DNA of 64,000 bases from Martinezella tropici (GCF_008370325.1 NZ_VNIP01000008.1:434001-498000), one strand, 5' to 3'. Positions 16,748-25,776 are shown, counted from the stretch's first letter. The notes: generated by a model not told the origin, from the letters alone. Numbers and translations: made by a program.

Positions 16748-18375
16748 CAGGTTGGTCGCATCATCTGATCATCGCGCCGATCCTTGTGCCCCTTATTGCC
16801 GGCGCACTGCTCGTGTTCATCGATGAGCGCTCGCGTACGCTGAAGGCGCTCATCAGTCTGACGGCCACGGTGCTGTTGGTGGGCATTGCGCTTGCGCTCT
16901 TTCACTCAGAAGGCGGACCGGCAGGCCTGGAGCGTGCCTATCTGCTTGGAAACTGGAGCGTGCCCTTCGGCATCGTGCTCGTGCTCGATGGGCTTTCGGT
17001 ACTCATGCTGCTGCTGACATCCATCGTCGCCGTTGCTGCGCTGATATTCTCGCTGGCGCGCTGGCATGCAGTCGGCGCACATTTCCATACCATGTTCCAG
17101 CTGCTGCTGATGGGCGTCAACGGCGCATTCCTGACCGGCGATCTCTTCAACCTCTTCGTCTTCTTCGAGATCATGCTGGCGGCCTCCTACGGACTCCTCC
17201 TGCACGGTTCCGGGCCTCTCCGCGTCAAGGCGGGCATGCACTACATTGCCGTCAACCTCGCGGCCGCGCTGCTCTTTCTCATCGGTGTCAGCCTGATCTA
17301 TGGCACGGCGGGAACGCTGAACATGGCGGATCTGGCCGTACGCATCCCGGAAATGTCGGCCGATCGCCGCATGCTGATGCAGGCCGGCGCCGGCGTGCTC
17401 GGCATTGCGTTCCTCATCAAGGCCGGCATGTGGCCGCTCTGCTTCTGGCTGCCGACGGCCTATAGCGCGGCGTCGGCGCCGGTCGCCGGCATCTTTGCCA
17501 TTCTCAGCAAGCTCGGCATCTATGTCATTCTGCGGCTGACCATGCTCCTGTTCAGCACCGGCCCGTCCGCCGGCTTCGGCGCTATCGTGCTTCTTTACGG
17601 TGGCATGGCAACGCTGATCTTCGGCACGGTCGGCGTGCTGGCGTCGCAGGCGCTTGGTCGGCTGGCTGGTTTTTCCGTGCTCGTCTCGTCCGGCACGCTG
17701 CTGATGGTGATTGGTATCAATGATGGCTCCATTTCGTCCGGCGCCTTGATGTATCTTGTCAGTTCGACGCTGACGATCAGCGCCTTCTTCATGTTGATCG
17801 AGCTCGTCGAGCGCGGGCAGGATGCGGGCGCCAGCGTTCTCGCCGTCACGATGGAAGCCTATGGCGATGCCGAGGAGAAGGAGCCGACGGAAGGCGATGG
17901 CGTAACCATGCCCGGCACCATGGCGATGCTCGGCATCTGCTTCGCCGCCTGCGGCATCCTGCTTGCCGGTCTGCCGCCGCTTTCCGGATTCGTCGCCAAG
18001 TTTGCCATGCTCTCCGCCATGATGGGAACAGGCGCGATCGGCATTCCGCCGAGCGCCGCCGTCTGGACCTTGATCCTGCTCGTCATCCTTTCAGGCATTG
18101 CCGCGCTGATCGCGATGACGCGCGCCGGCACACGTACATTCTGGAGCTCGCTCGAGGGCACGGTTCCACGCGTGCTTGTCATCGAGATATTGCCTGTCAT
18201 GGGACTGCTGGCCTTGACGCTGGCGTTGACCATCTGGGCCGGTCCCGTCATGCAGTACATGGATGCGACCATCCGCACGCTTAGCGATCCCAGTGTCTAT
18301 GTCGATGCTGTCCGTAATGCGGTGGTTGCGTCGGCAACTGCCGCAGCTGAAGCCAGCAAAGCGGGGGGCCTATGA
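16744..18375 (+). CDS. phaD: Antiporter subunit PhaD (MrpD, NuoN-like)
   Basis: This 543-residue polytopic subunit has about 14 membrane helices and the Proton_antipo_M core. The stretches GVNGAFLTGDLFNLFVFFE and FLIKAGMWPLCFWLPTAYSA are the conserved quinone-oxidoreductase-like region, with the membrane lysine (LIKAG) and glutamate (FFEIM) used for proton transfer. With PhaA it forms the transport modules of the antiporter. It overlaps phaC and phaE by four bases each. Confidence 0.95.
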   Translation: MTGWSHHLIIAPILVPLIAGALLVFIDERSRTLKALISLTATVLLVGIALALFHSEGGPAGLERAYLLGNWSVPFGIVLVLDGLSVLMLLLTSIVAVAALIFSLARWHAVGAHFHTMFQLLLMGVNGAFLTGDLFNLFVFFEIMLAASYGLLLHGSGPLRVKAGMHYIAVNLAAALLFLIGVSLIYGTAGTLNMADLAVRIPEMSADRRMLMQAGAGVLGIAFLIKAGMWPLCFWLPTAYSAASAPVAGIFAILSKLGIYVILRLTMLLFSTGPSAGFGAIVLLYGGMATLIFGTVGVLASQALGRLAGFSVLVSSGTLLMVIGINDGSISSGALMYLVSSTLTISAFFMLIELVERGQDAGASVLAVTMEAYGDAEEKEPTEGDGVTMPGTMAMLGICFAACGILLAGLPPLSGFVAKFAMLSAMMGTGAIGIPPSAAVWTLILLVILSGIAALIAMTRAGTRTFWSSLEGTVPRVLVIEILPVMGLLALTLALTIWAGPVMQYMDATIRTLSDPSVYVDAVRNAVVASATAAAEASKAGGL

Positions 18376-18851
18376 TGTTGCCTTATCCGTTTCTGGCACT
18401 GAGCTTGATCCTGATGTGGCTATTGCTGAACGGCTTCACGCTTGGTCAGCTTGTTCTCGGCGTCATTGTCGCCGTTTTCGCTTCCTGGGGCATGGCATCG
18501 TTGCAGCCCGAAAAGCCGCGGCTGCGGAAGTGGTATCTGCTGCCCAAACTCTTTTTCCGCGTTATTGTCGACGTCTTGAAATCGAATCTGCAAGTTGCGT
18601 GGATCATTTTGAGAGGTCGTTCTCGCAAGACGAATCCGGGTTTTGTTGTCCTCGAACTCCAGGTGCGAGATCAGATTCCACTTGCGCTCCTTGCCGTTAT
18701 CCTCACCAGCACGCCCGGCTCTGCATGGCTGGAATATGATTCCAATGACAATACCGTGCTGCTGCATGTCCTTGATCTTGAGAATGAGGCGAAATGGCGC
18801 GACACGGTCACCAATCGCTATGAAAGCTTGCTGATGGAGATATTCGCATGA
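18372..18851 (+). CDS. phaE: Antiporter subunit PhaE (MrpE)
   Basis: This 159-residue subunit has two N-terminal hydrophobic helices and a cytoplasmic domain. The stretch ILRGRSRKTNPGFVVLEL and a later LTSTPGSAWLEYDSNDNTVLLHVLDL are characteristic of MrpE. Its precise role is structural or assembly-related in the Mrp complex. The start overlaps the phaD stop and the stop overlaps the phaF start, both by four bases. Confidence 0.93.
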   Translation: MMLPYPFLALSLILMWLLLNGFTLGQLVLGVIVAVFASWGMASLQPEKPRLRKWYLLPKLFFRVIVDVLKSNLQVAWIILRGRSRKTNPGFVVLELQVRDQIPLALLAVILTSTPGSAWLEYDSNDNTVLLHVLDLENEAKWRDTVTNRYESLLMEIFA

Positions 18852-19129
18852 GCGCCATGATCATCCAGATATCCGTGGCGGCTGCACAGTTGATGATCGT
18901 GGCTGCGATGGTGATTGCTTCCATTCGCATGTTTCGTGGACCGCGCGCGCAGGATCGCATCATTGCACTCGACACACTCTATGTGAACGCCATGCTGCTG
19001 CTGCTGACCTTCGGCATCGGCACCGGGCGTGTCGTCTATTTCGAGGCAGCGCTCGTCATCGGCGTGCTCGGCTTTGTCGCAACCGTTGCTCTCGCGAAAT
19101 TCCTGATGCGCGGAGAGGTGATCGAATGA
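18848..19129 (+). CDS. phaF: Antiporter subunit PhaF (MrpF)
   Basis: This 93-residue, three-helix subunit reads MVIASIRMFRGPRAQDRIIA and then LDTLYVNAMLLLL, the MrpF hallmark (RxxxGPxxxDRxxALD). It is a small membrane component of the heteromeric antiporter. Four-base overlaps with phaE and phaG keep the whole set in one transcript. Confidence 0.93.
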   Translation: MSAMIIQISVAAAQLMIVAAMVIASIRMFRGPRAQDRIIALDTLYVNAMLLLLTFGIGTGRVVYFEAALVIGVLGFVATVALAKFLMRGEVIE

Positions 19130-19509
19130 ATCCGCCGTTTGAAAACTTGCCCCTGTGGGCTGCAATCCCCGTTGGCGGGCTGCTCATCCTCGGTGCTTTC
19201 CTCACGCTCGTCGGTGCGATCGGCTTCCTGAGGCTTGGAACGTTCTACGAGCGCATCCACGCGCCGACGTTAGGAACGAGCGGCGGCATCGGCGCGATCA
19301 TGATCGCCTCGATGATCTTCTTTTCGATCTCTACACGGTCGCTGGTCATCCATGAGCTGCTGATCGGCGTCTTCATAACGGTCACGACGCCGGTCACGTT
19401 CATGCTGCTTGCCCGCGCGGCCTTGCATCGCGATCGTGCTGAGCAAAACAGCAATGTTCCGCCCAAGCAATCGCCTGAAGGAACCTCGGCCGAGGGACAT
19501 TCCTCGTAG
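19126..19509 (+). CDS. phaG: Antiporter subunit PhaG (MrpG)
   Basis: This 127-residue, three-helix subunit contains GAIGFLRLGTFYERIHAPTL and a TPVTFMLLARAALHRD segment, both typical of MrpG. The C-terminal 25 residues are polar and variable. It is the last gene of the pha operon; a TAGCCT-AA-AGGCTA hairpin lies 64 bases after the stop. Confidence 0.93.
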   Translation: MNPPFENLPLWAAIPVGGLLILGAFLTLVGAIGFLRLGTFYERIHAPTLGTSGGIGAIMIASMIFFSISTRSLVIHELLIGVFITVTTPVTFMLLARAALHRDRAEQNSNVPPKQSPEGTSAEGHSS

Positions 19510-19572
19510 TCGCCAGATCCTTTCCTTCATGTGTCGGAGGCTCGAAGGCAAGGCTTCGTTGCGCCCAGCGAT

Positions 19573-19586
19573 TAGCCTAAAGGCTA
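19573..19586. terminator. Small hairpin between convergent phaG and GNAT genes
   Basis: TAGCCT and AGGCTA form a perfect 6-bp stem with a two-base loop at the point where phaG and the acetyltransferase genes converge. It includes the stop codon of the latter. There is no T tract on either side, so its role as a terminator is only suggested by position. Confidence 0.35.
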
Positions 19587-20134
19587 GGATGGGTGCATTC
19601 CTTTTCAAGCATATAGCAGCATTGAATGATGGTTTCGCGTCGCGAGCGCGAGAAAAGCTCTCTGGTGTCGATCCGTGCGAAGCCAAGTTTCGTCAGCACT
19701 CGTCCCGATGCGGGATTGTCGGATGCATGGCCGGATTCGAGCCTCGTCAGGCCGGCTTCGTGGAAGACGAAACCGATCAGTGCTTGTGCCGCCTCGAAGG
19801 CGTAGGCCTTGCCCCAGGCCGATTTCTCCAGCCAATAGCCAAGGCTGCCCTCGACGCCGCTGATGCCATCGACATCGACGACACCGATCATTCTTCCCGC
19901 CTGCTCGATGGCAAAGCGGTAAGCCGTGCCGTCGACCCATTCTTGGCCGTGGCTGGAAAACCAGCTTTCGATATCTTGCCGGCCTGGTGGATAGGTGGCG
20001 TTGCTCAGCATGCGCGTCACATTCCAGTCGCTCTGGATTTCGAACGCGCGTTCGGCGTCAGGCGCCGATGTGGGACGAAGCAGGAGGCGGGCAGTTTGAA
20101 TGAATGCGTGGGGGATTGATCTTGCGGTCATCAT
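19577..20134 (-). CDS. GNAT family N-acetyltransferase (RimJ/RimL type)
   Basis: This 185-residue protein opens with FIQTARLLLRPTSAPDAERAF, as in the RimJ/RimL ribosomal-protein acetyltransferase group. LGYWLEKSAWGKAYAFEAAQ is the acetyl-CoA-binding part, and NPASGRVLTKLGF is the conserved late motif of this subgroup. Substrates range from protein N-termini to antibiotics and small amines. It stands alone, convergent with the pha operon. Confidence 0.88.
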   Translation of the reverse strand: MMTARSIPHAFIQTARLLLRPTSAPDAERAFEIQSDWNVTRMLSNATYPPGRQDIESWFSSHGQEWVDGTAYRFAIEQAGRMIGVVDVDGISGVEGSLGYWLEKSAWGKAYAFEAAQALIGFVFHEAGLTRLESGHASDNPASGRVLTKLGFARIDTRELFSRSRRETIIQCCYMLEKECTHPSL

Positions 20135-20403
20135 ATATGCCTTGCTGGTCAGAAGCCCTCAATGGCAGGTCCTGATGGTCGCCTGGGATCACTATCGATG
20201 CACCATATATCGCGCGATTCGATCTAGCTGCATATTCTTTAGCGGACGCCCATATATTGCCGCAATGCGTGCGCAAAAGCGCCGCCTCTTGCAGGCACGG
20301 CCTGCAGGACTGCGGGACCGGCCGTGAAAGCGTTCCGTTTACGAGGGGCGAACCCCCTTTTGCGGTCCGGTCCTATCTTCCAGGCGATCGTCAGCTACTG
20401 CAT

Positions 20404-20952
20404 CTAAAAACTCGGAGGCGTGCAGGCGCTGATGACCTCGCAAGGAACCGGGCCGACACAGCGGAAGCGATGCGGCCGGCGGCTTTCGAAGTAATAGGCG
20501 TCGCCCGGACCCAGAATGCGTCGTTCATCGTCAACGGTTACCTCCAGGCGGCCGGACAGGACGATGCCGCCTTCCTCTCCTTCATGCACCAGCGGCACCT
20601 TGCCGGTATCGGCGCCCGGCTGATAGCACTCCTTCAGGATCTGAAGGCTGCGCCCGAAGAGGTTTTCGCCGATCTGGCGATAGGAAATCGGGCCTTTGCC
20701 GATCTCGACCAATTCCTCGGCTGCATAGAAGGCCTTCTTCGGCGCTTCCGGCTCGAAGGCGAAGAATTCGGCAAGGCCGATCGGGATGCCATCGAGAATG
20801 CGCTTCAGCGCGCCGACGGATGGATTGGCCGAATTGGATTCGATCAAGGAGATTGTCGAATTGGTCACGCCGGCGCGCTTGGCAAGCTCGCGCTGCGAAA
20901 GATTGCGCGCCAGACGCAGATGACGCAGACGATTGCCGATATCGACGGACAT
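20404..20952 (-). CDS. XRE-cupin transcriptional regulator (PuuR-like)
   Basis: This 182-residue protein has an N-terminal HTH (LRLARNLSQRELAKRAGVT, then STISLIESNSANPSVGAL) and a C-terminal cupin sensor (residues about 105-175, EGEEGGIVLSGRLEV and GDAYYFESRRPHRF). This architecture is that of PuuR-type regulators of amine and amino-acid catabolism. The start at 20952 has GAGG five bases upstream. It is divergent from the aminotransferase gene, with two dyads between them, and most likely controls both genes. Confidence 0.9.
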   Translation of the reverse strand: MSVDIGNRLRHLRLARNLSQRELAKRAGVTNSTISLIESNSANPSVGALKRILDGIPIGLAEFFAFEPEAPKKAFYAAEELVEIGKGPISYRQIGENLFGRSLQILKECYQPGADTGKVPLVHEGEEGGIVLSGRLEVTVDDERRILGPGDAYYFESRRPHRFRCVGPVPCEVISACTPPSF

Positions 20953-20970
20953 CACGGCCTCGGGTTTCAG

Positions 20971-21007
20971 ATGTTCGAAATATCGAAAACATTTCATGCC
21001 GATGAAA
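20971..21007. promoter_or_regulatory. Dyads between the cupin regulator and aminotransferase
   Basis: ATGTT (20971-20975) and AACAT (20988-20992) flank TTCGA/TCGAA half sites, and TTTCAT-N4-ATGAAA (20992-21007) is a second exact dyad. Both lie in the 143-base divergent intergenic region, where the regulator would be expected to bind. The pattern is seen in the sequence; the function is inferred. Confidence 0.45.
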
Positions 21008-21095
21008 CAAAATCAATAACTTAAATGTAGATAGAAAAGGACTTGTTCGGAACAGGAAAATCGCTGATGTCAAAGACAGCGCAATGGAGGCGACA

Positions 21096-22430
21096 ATGGA
21101 TAAGATCACCCATCCCAATACCCCTGTTCTCGACAATTTCTGGATGCCGTTCACGGCAAACCGGCAGTTCAAGGCAGCACCCCGGCTGCTCGCAGCCGCC
21201 GACGGCATGTATTACACCGATGTCGATGGCAATAAGGTGCTTGATGGGACGGCGGGCCTCTGGTGCGTCAATGCCGGCCACGGCCGCAAGAAGATAGCGC
21301 AGGCCGTCGAGCGCCAGCTTTCCACCATGGATTTTGCCCCGACTTTCCAGATGGGTCATCCGATCGCCTTCGATTTTGCCGCAAAGCTCGCTGCACACGC
21401 GCCGGGCGGCCCGGAAGCCGGGCTCGACCGCGTGTTCTTCACCGGCTCGGGCTCTGAATCCGTCGACACCGCGCTGAAGATCGCCATCGCCTATCAGCGC
21501 GCGATCGGGCAGGGCACACGCACCCGCATTATCGGCCGGGAAAAGGGTTATCACGGCGTCGGCTTCGGCGGCATCTCTGTCGGCGGTCTCGTCAACAACC
21601 GTCGCGTTTTCCCGCAAATCCCCGCCGACCACATGCGCCATACGCTCGACATCGAGCGCAACGCCTTCAGCAAGGGTCTTCCGGCTCATGGAGTGGAGCT
21701 TGCCGAAGATCTGGAACGGCTGGTCGCGCTGCATGGCGCTGAGACGATCGCCGCTGTCATCGTCGAGCCGATGTCCGGCTCCGCCGGCGTCATCCTGCCG
21801 CCGAAGGGCTATCTGGAGCGACTACGGGCGATTGCCGACAAATACGGCATCCTATTGATTTTCGATGAAGTGATCACCGGCTTTGGTCGTCTCGGTACGC
21901 CGTTTGCGACGGAGTATTTCGGTGTCGTTCCCGATCTCGTCACGACTGCGAAAGGCATCACCAACGGCACGATTCCGATGGGCGCCGTCTTTGCCAGCCG
22001 CAAGGCCTATGATGGCCTCATGACCGGCCCGGAAAACCAGATCGAGCTATTCCACGGCTATACCTATTCGGGGCATCCGGTTGCCTGTGCCGCCGGTCTC
22101 GCGACCATGGAAATCTACGAAGAGGAAGGCCTGCTGACGCGCGCAAGCGAGCTCGCGGACGAATGGCAGAATGCGCTGCATTCGCTGAAGGGCCTGCCGC
22201 ACGTGATCGATATCCGCAATCTTGGCCTCGTCGGTGCCATCGAGCTCGCGCCGCGCGATGGTGCTCCCGGCACGCGCGCCTATGACGTCTTCGTCGATTG
22301 CTTCCAGAAGGGCCTGCTGATCCGCGTGACGGGCGACATCATCGCGCTCTCTCCGCCACTGATCATCGAGCGCGCTGAGATCGAGACGATCGTCTCCATG
22401 CTTGGTGACGCGCTGAAGCGGGTGGCCTGA
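21096..22430 (+). CDS. Class III omega-amino acid:pyruvate aminotransferase
   Basis: This 444-residue PLP enzyme of the ornithine/beta-alanine aminotransferase group shows FWMPFTANRQFKAAPRL at the start, as in beta-alanine:pyruvate transaminases. It has FTGSGSESVDTALKIA for phosphate binding, LLIFDEVITGFGRLG, and the PLP lysine K286 in TTAKGITNG. It transfers the terminal amino group of beta-alanine or similar amines to pyruvate. The start at 21096 has GGAGG six bases upstream. Its divergent cupin regulator fits an inducible amine catabolic role. Confidence 0.93.
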   Translation: MDKITHPNTPVLDNFWMPFTANRQFKAAPRLLAAADGMYYTDVDGNKVLDGTAGLWCVNAGHGRKKIAQAVERQLSTMDFAPTFQMGHPIAFDFAAKLAAHAPGGPEAGLDRVFFTGSGSESVDTALKIAIAYQRAIGQGTRTRIIGREKGYHGVGFGGISVGGLVNNRRVFPQIPADHMRHTLDIERNAFSKGLPAHGVELAEDLERLVALHGAETIAAVIVEPMSGSAGVILPPKGYLERLRAIADKYGILLIFDEVITGFGRLGTPFATEYFGVVPDLVTTAKGITNGTIPMGAVFASRKAYDGLMTGPENQIELFHGYTYSGHPVACAAGLATMEIYEEEGLLTRASELADEWQNALHSLKGLPHVIDIRNLGLVGAIELAPRDGAPGTRAYDVFVDCFQKGLLIRVTGDIIALSPPLIIERAEIETIVSMLGDALKRVA

Positions 22431-22436
22431 TAATCC

Positions 22437-22477
22437 ATGATCCCTGGCCGGTGCGGATAGTGCCGGCTAGGGATCAT
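22437..22477. terminator. Strong hairpin after the aminotransferase gene
   Basis: Two 15-base arms (22437-22451 and 22463-22477) pair along their whole length with one G-U, leaving an 11-base loop. It begins six bases after the stop codon, which suits a transcription terminator or mRNA-stabilising element. A T tract is absent, so factor-independent termination is not assured. Confidence 0.55.
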
Positions 22478-23179
22478 GATGCTGTTCGTGCAGGCGTCGG
22501 CGTGATGCAGGGGATGCGCATAACAAGCTGCCGATTGATGGCGTCGTCAACGCCGCGACCGTCTTGTTCGGAGATGTGGGCACAAGGCTATGAAAACCTC
22601 GATCACGGCGGTGCAATGACGTTCCATCCTCGATCCCAACGATCAGATGCTGAGGGCGGTACAAAGAGGAATAGACGCGCGCAGCATGATGCGCTGGGGC
22701 TGGGAGGAACATGGGGGGAGCAAGCTTGCCTACCTGCGCTCACGGTGCCATTTTGGCGAAGCGATATCAGTTTGCCGGACAGCAAAGCAGCAATGAAAGC
22801 CAAAAGCCGGCATCACTTGACCTCCAGATATTCCCGCTGATTTCCGGCAACGCCATAGAGTATTTCCAACGGGCATGCGATCGCAGCACCGACTTGTCGA
22901 GCTCAAAATCATGATCGCGATAACATGGATCACGCTGCTCAATCGATGATGCGGCCACTCTCACAATAGGGAAAACCGCACGATTCGTGCTTCCTGGCTT
23001 TCAAAGAGCGGCAAATAGCGCAGCCGCGGGGGTCCAATTATCGATAATAATAACGGATGATGTTGCCATTATACATCTATCCTTTACATTTGTGCGGGCA
23101 TCCATGTGGAGGAGCTCCGTCATCGCCTCATGAGCAACGGCGGCTTGGCAAGGAACGCTAACCTGAAGAGAGCAGACTA
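22478..23179. other. Intergenic region without a supported gene
   Basis: About 700 bases lie between the aminotransferase hairpin and the next gene. Open frames here on both strands have no recognisable domains, no credible ribosome binding sites and no rhizobial codon pattern. The part from about 22980 to 23090 is AT-rich and probably carries the promoter of the downstream H1-like gene. Confidence 0.5.
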
Positions 23180-23758
23180 ATGGCAAACTTTCTCGATAAA
23201 TGGTCTTCGAAGAAGGCTGATAAGCCGAAGGCTGGCGCACGGAATGTCGTTGATACGTTTCGTGCACGAGTAGCGGAACAGAAGGCATATCTGGAGGAGT
23301 ACGAGCGCGATAGCTCCGGCTTCAAGAAGTGGCGCTCCACGTGGTTCCAGCGCGTGCCCGGCGGTTTTGGCGTGACGGTCGGTCGTGACTCCATCAATGC
23401 TGGCCATGGACTGAGCTATGTCGTCGTCGATGCGGTCAAGGACGTCGCGGAGTTCCTCGACGATCTTGCTTATCATGCGGAAAATGATGTCGGCTTCCAG
23501 CAGGCGCTCGAACAGAACCGCAAGCGTCGCGTCGCACTTCTCAATGCGGCAAAGACGGACGGCAAGGCAGCTGCTTCGAAGGGCAAGGCAAAGGCCAAGC
23601 CTGCAGCGGCAAAGCCGGCTGCCAAGCCTGCCGTAAGCAAGTCCGCACCAAGGGCCACTCGGGCAAAGACTGCTCCCGCAGCTGCCGCGCCGGTCGCGGT
23701 AGAAGCGGTAAAGCCGAAGCGCGCTCGCAAGACAAAGGCTGCAAGCGCCGCTGAGTAG
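23180..23758 (+). CDS. Unknown protein with histone H1-like C-terminal tail
   Basis: This 192-residue protein has two parts. Residues 1 to about 118 form a unique globular-looking region (WSSKKADKPKAG, then FKKWRSTWFQRVPGGFGVTV and VVDAVKDVAEFLDDLAYH). Residues about 119-192 are almost entirely Lys, Ala, Pro and Ser in KAKAKPAAAKPAAKPA-like repeats, as in histone H1 and bacterial H1-like proteins, implying nucleic-acid binding. I do not recognise the N-terminal domain. The gene is monocistronic, with a clear terminator after it and a GA-rich stretch before the ATG. Confidence 0.75.
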   Translation: MANFLDKWSSKKADKPKAGARNVVDTFRARVAEQKAYLEEYERDSSGFKKWRSTWFQRVPGGFGVTVGRDSINAGHGLSYVVVDAVKDVAEFLDDLAYHAENDVGFQQALEQNRKRRVALLNAAKTDGKAAASKGKAKAKPAAAKPAAKPAVSKSAPRATRAKTAPAAAAPVAVEAVKPKRARKTKAASAAE

Positions 23759-23763
23759 ATGAT

Positions 23764-23786
23764 AAGGCCCGCTTCGAGCGGGCTTT
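23764..23786 (+). terminator. Rho-independent terminator
   Basis: AAGGCCCGC, loop TTCGA, GCGGGCTTT: a nine-pair GC-rich stem with a UUCG-type loop, ending in T residues, five bases after the stop of the H1-like gene. Confidence 0.8.
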
Positions 23787-23985
23787 GATCTTGCAATCAT
23801 CGATTGGCTTTAAAGCTTCCTGTTCGGTCCGTGATCAAACAGGAAGTCTCCGAAGTGTTGAGACTACCGCAGAGCCATCGCATCATTTCTTATGCAGGGA
23901 AATGGATGGCGAAACGGTGGCACGGCGTGCAAGGTCATTCCAAGCAGTCAATGTAAACACTGCAATATGTCTTGGTGTTTGAAGC

Positions 23986-24384
23986 CTACTCACATCGTCG
24001 GACAACGGTGGCGCCGCCTTTGAACGTGTGATTGCGGCGCATTGCTTTTGGCAGGTCCTGTCGCTCCATAAGAGCTTCCTCTTGTTTACGCACCCGGTGC
24101 TGGCCGGTTTCGCTGCGGAAGACGCGGTTGAACTGGCAAGGACTGAGGCTTGCCGCCTGTGCCAGTTCCTCGGCGGACGCAATCTTGCGCGGGTTTCGCG
24201 CCGCAAGGTCGAGCGTGCGCTGAGCACGATCCGATTTTGGTTCCAGTTCCAGAAGGGTCGAAAATCGTGACTGTCCGCCGACAGGCCGTAATGTCCGCGG
24301 AACGATGATCGAGGTATCCGTGGCGGGGCTTGCAGGCGAACGGGCGACGGTCCCGGCGCTGAAAAATGCTGAATTGCAAAAGGC
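23986..24384 (-). pseudogene. Decayed GlxA-type AraC regulator
   Basis: In one minus-strand frame, 24297 down to about 24098 reads PVGGQSRFSTLLELEPKSDR, then AQRTLDLAARNPRKIASAEE and LAQAASLSPCQFNRVFRSET. This is the linker and first HTH of GlxA-family regulators (DJ-1/PfpI plus AraC). The frame has a stop upstream at 24385-24387 and no start codon. It loses similarity right after the first HTH, so the amidase-like domain and second HTH are gone. It is a non-functional remnant. Confidence 0.72.
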
Positions 24385-24461
24385 TTATGAGGATGCGCCG
24401 CAAGCTCTTCGGCCACCCAACGCTGCGAGGCAAATTGAAACGACGGCGTAGCGGATGGAAC

Positions 24462-24490
24462 GACCGGCATTCAAATCAGGAGTGCCGGTC
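24462..24490. repeat. Inverted repeat upstream of the GT2 gene
   Basis: GACCGGCA (24462-24469) and TGCCGGTC (24483-24490) are exact inverted repeats 13 bases apart, in an otherwise geneless stretch. They could be a leftover operator of the decayed regulator or a stem-loop; nothing decides. Confidence 0.4.
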
Positions 24491-24678
24491 ATTCAAAAGC
24501 CATAAAACTGAAGAGGCTCGGGAATGCAGGGCGGATCGATACGATCCTGACAGCCGCTGCTTGAGATATTCGTTGACGCCACTCGTGCGCCATACCCATC
24601 CCGCTGTCAGCGGGTTCAATCACAGGACCTGATGAGAAGGTTCGCCGCGGCCAAAGCAGATCTGCGAGGTTCAATGCG

Positions 24679-25743
24679 ATGTATCCCATCCAAGACCGCA
24701 TTCCCGTTTCCATCGTTATCGCCAACTATAATTACGCCCATTTTTTGAGGCGCGCCATCGATAGCGCATTGGAACAGGACTACGACAATGCCGAAGTGAT
24801 CGTCGTCGATGATGCATCGACGGATGCGACAGCCGATGTCATTGCCGCTTATGACTCACGAATTAAGACCTGTCTCAGAGAGGTGAATGGCGGACATGCC
24901 GCGGCATTCAATACAGGCTTCGCATCCAGTCGCGGCAAGATCGTGCTGTTTCTCGATGCGGATGATTATCTCTATCCGAATGCGGTGTCGGAGGTCGTCG
25001 AAGCCTGGGAAGAGAAGACTGCCCAGATGCAGTTCAGGCTGCATATCGTCGATGAATACATGCAGGTGAAGGACGTGTTTCCACCTGCGGAATTACCTTT
25101 CGATTCCGGCGACGTCACCCCGGAGCTATTGCGAAAGGGGCGCTATCAGACGACCGTCACGAGCGGCCTGGCATTCAACCGCTCGGTTCTCGATAGGGTG
25201 ATGCCCGTTCCGGAAAAGAAGTTTCGACAGGGCGCCGACGGATATCTGGCGACGGTTGCGCCCCTGCATGGCGAGGTGACATCCATCGATGATTGCCTGG
25301 GTGCCTATCGTATTCACGGCGCCAATCATTCCGTCTTTGCGGAAAGGCTCGGCCGGCGCGCGCGCTGGCGCATACAGCATGATTTTCGCCGGCTGGAGGC
25401 CCTGTCGGATCAGGCGGCGGAGATCGGCCTGGAAGTACCTCAGGATGCCGGTCTGCGCGATCCGGTGCATTTGGAGGAACGTCTCGCATCGCTTTGCATC
25501 GACAGGGAACAACATCCTGTTGCTGAGGATTCCCGGCTCTCTCTCGGCGCCGCCGGAGCGGTCGCCAGCCTGAAGATGAATGCATCCAGAAGGCGCCGTG
25601 CGATGCTGGCTGCCTGGTTTCTTTCCGTCGGCATCCTTCCTCGCCATATGGCAAAAGCAATTCTTTCATGGAAGCTCGTTGCCTCGTCGAGGCCTCGATT
25701 CCTCTTGCGCCTGTCGAAAACGATCCGGCACGCGGTGGGGTAG
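24679..25743 (+). CDS. Family 2 glycosyltransferase
   Basis: This 354-residue protein has a GT-A domain in its first 220 residues: VSIVIANYNYAHFLRRAIDS, EVIVVDDASTDAT, and the metal/UDP-binding LDADD. It would transfer a sugar from a nucleotide donor to a glycan or lipid acceptor on the cytoplasmic face. The C-terminal third is basic and probably membrane-associated (AAWFLSVGILPRHMAKAI). It converges with a secreted GH5 enzyme, which suggests an exopolysaccharide context, but no cluster is present. Confidence 0.88.
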   Translation: MYPIQDRIPVSIVIANYNYAHFLRRAIDSALEQDYDNAEVIVVDDASTDATADVIAAYDSRIKTCLREVNGGHAAAFNTGFASSRGKIVLFLDADDYLYPNAVSEVVEAWEEKTAQMQFRLHIVDEYMQVKDVFPPAELPFDSGDVTPELLRKGRYQTTVTSGLAFNRSVLDRVMPVPEKKFRQGADGYLATVAPLHGEVTSIDDCLGAYRIHGANHSVFAERLGRRARWRIQHDFRRLEALSDQAAEIGLEVPQDAGLRDPVHLEERLASLCIDREQHPVAEDSRLSLGAAGAVASLKMNASRRRRAMLAAWFLSVGILPRHMAKAILSWKLVASSRPRFLLRLSKTIRHAVG

Positions 25744-25776
25744 GGCGAATTCAGCTGCGCGAATGACCAAACGACC

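Noticed and set aside
22437-22477. Inverted repeat considered as a CRISPR repeat or IS end
   Set aside because: It occurs once, with no spacers, no target duplication and no transposase.
22451-22840. 129-codon frame after the aminotransferase
   Set aside because: It starts inside a strong hairpin, lacks a ribosome binding site and shows no recognisable domain.
23883-24470. 195-codon minus-strand frame
   Set aside because: The same strand in another frame holds an unmistakable GlxA remnant, so this frame is a by-product of the decayed gene.
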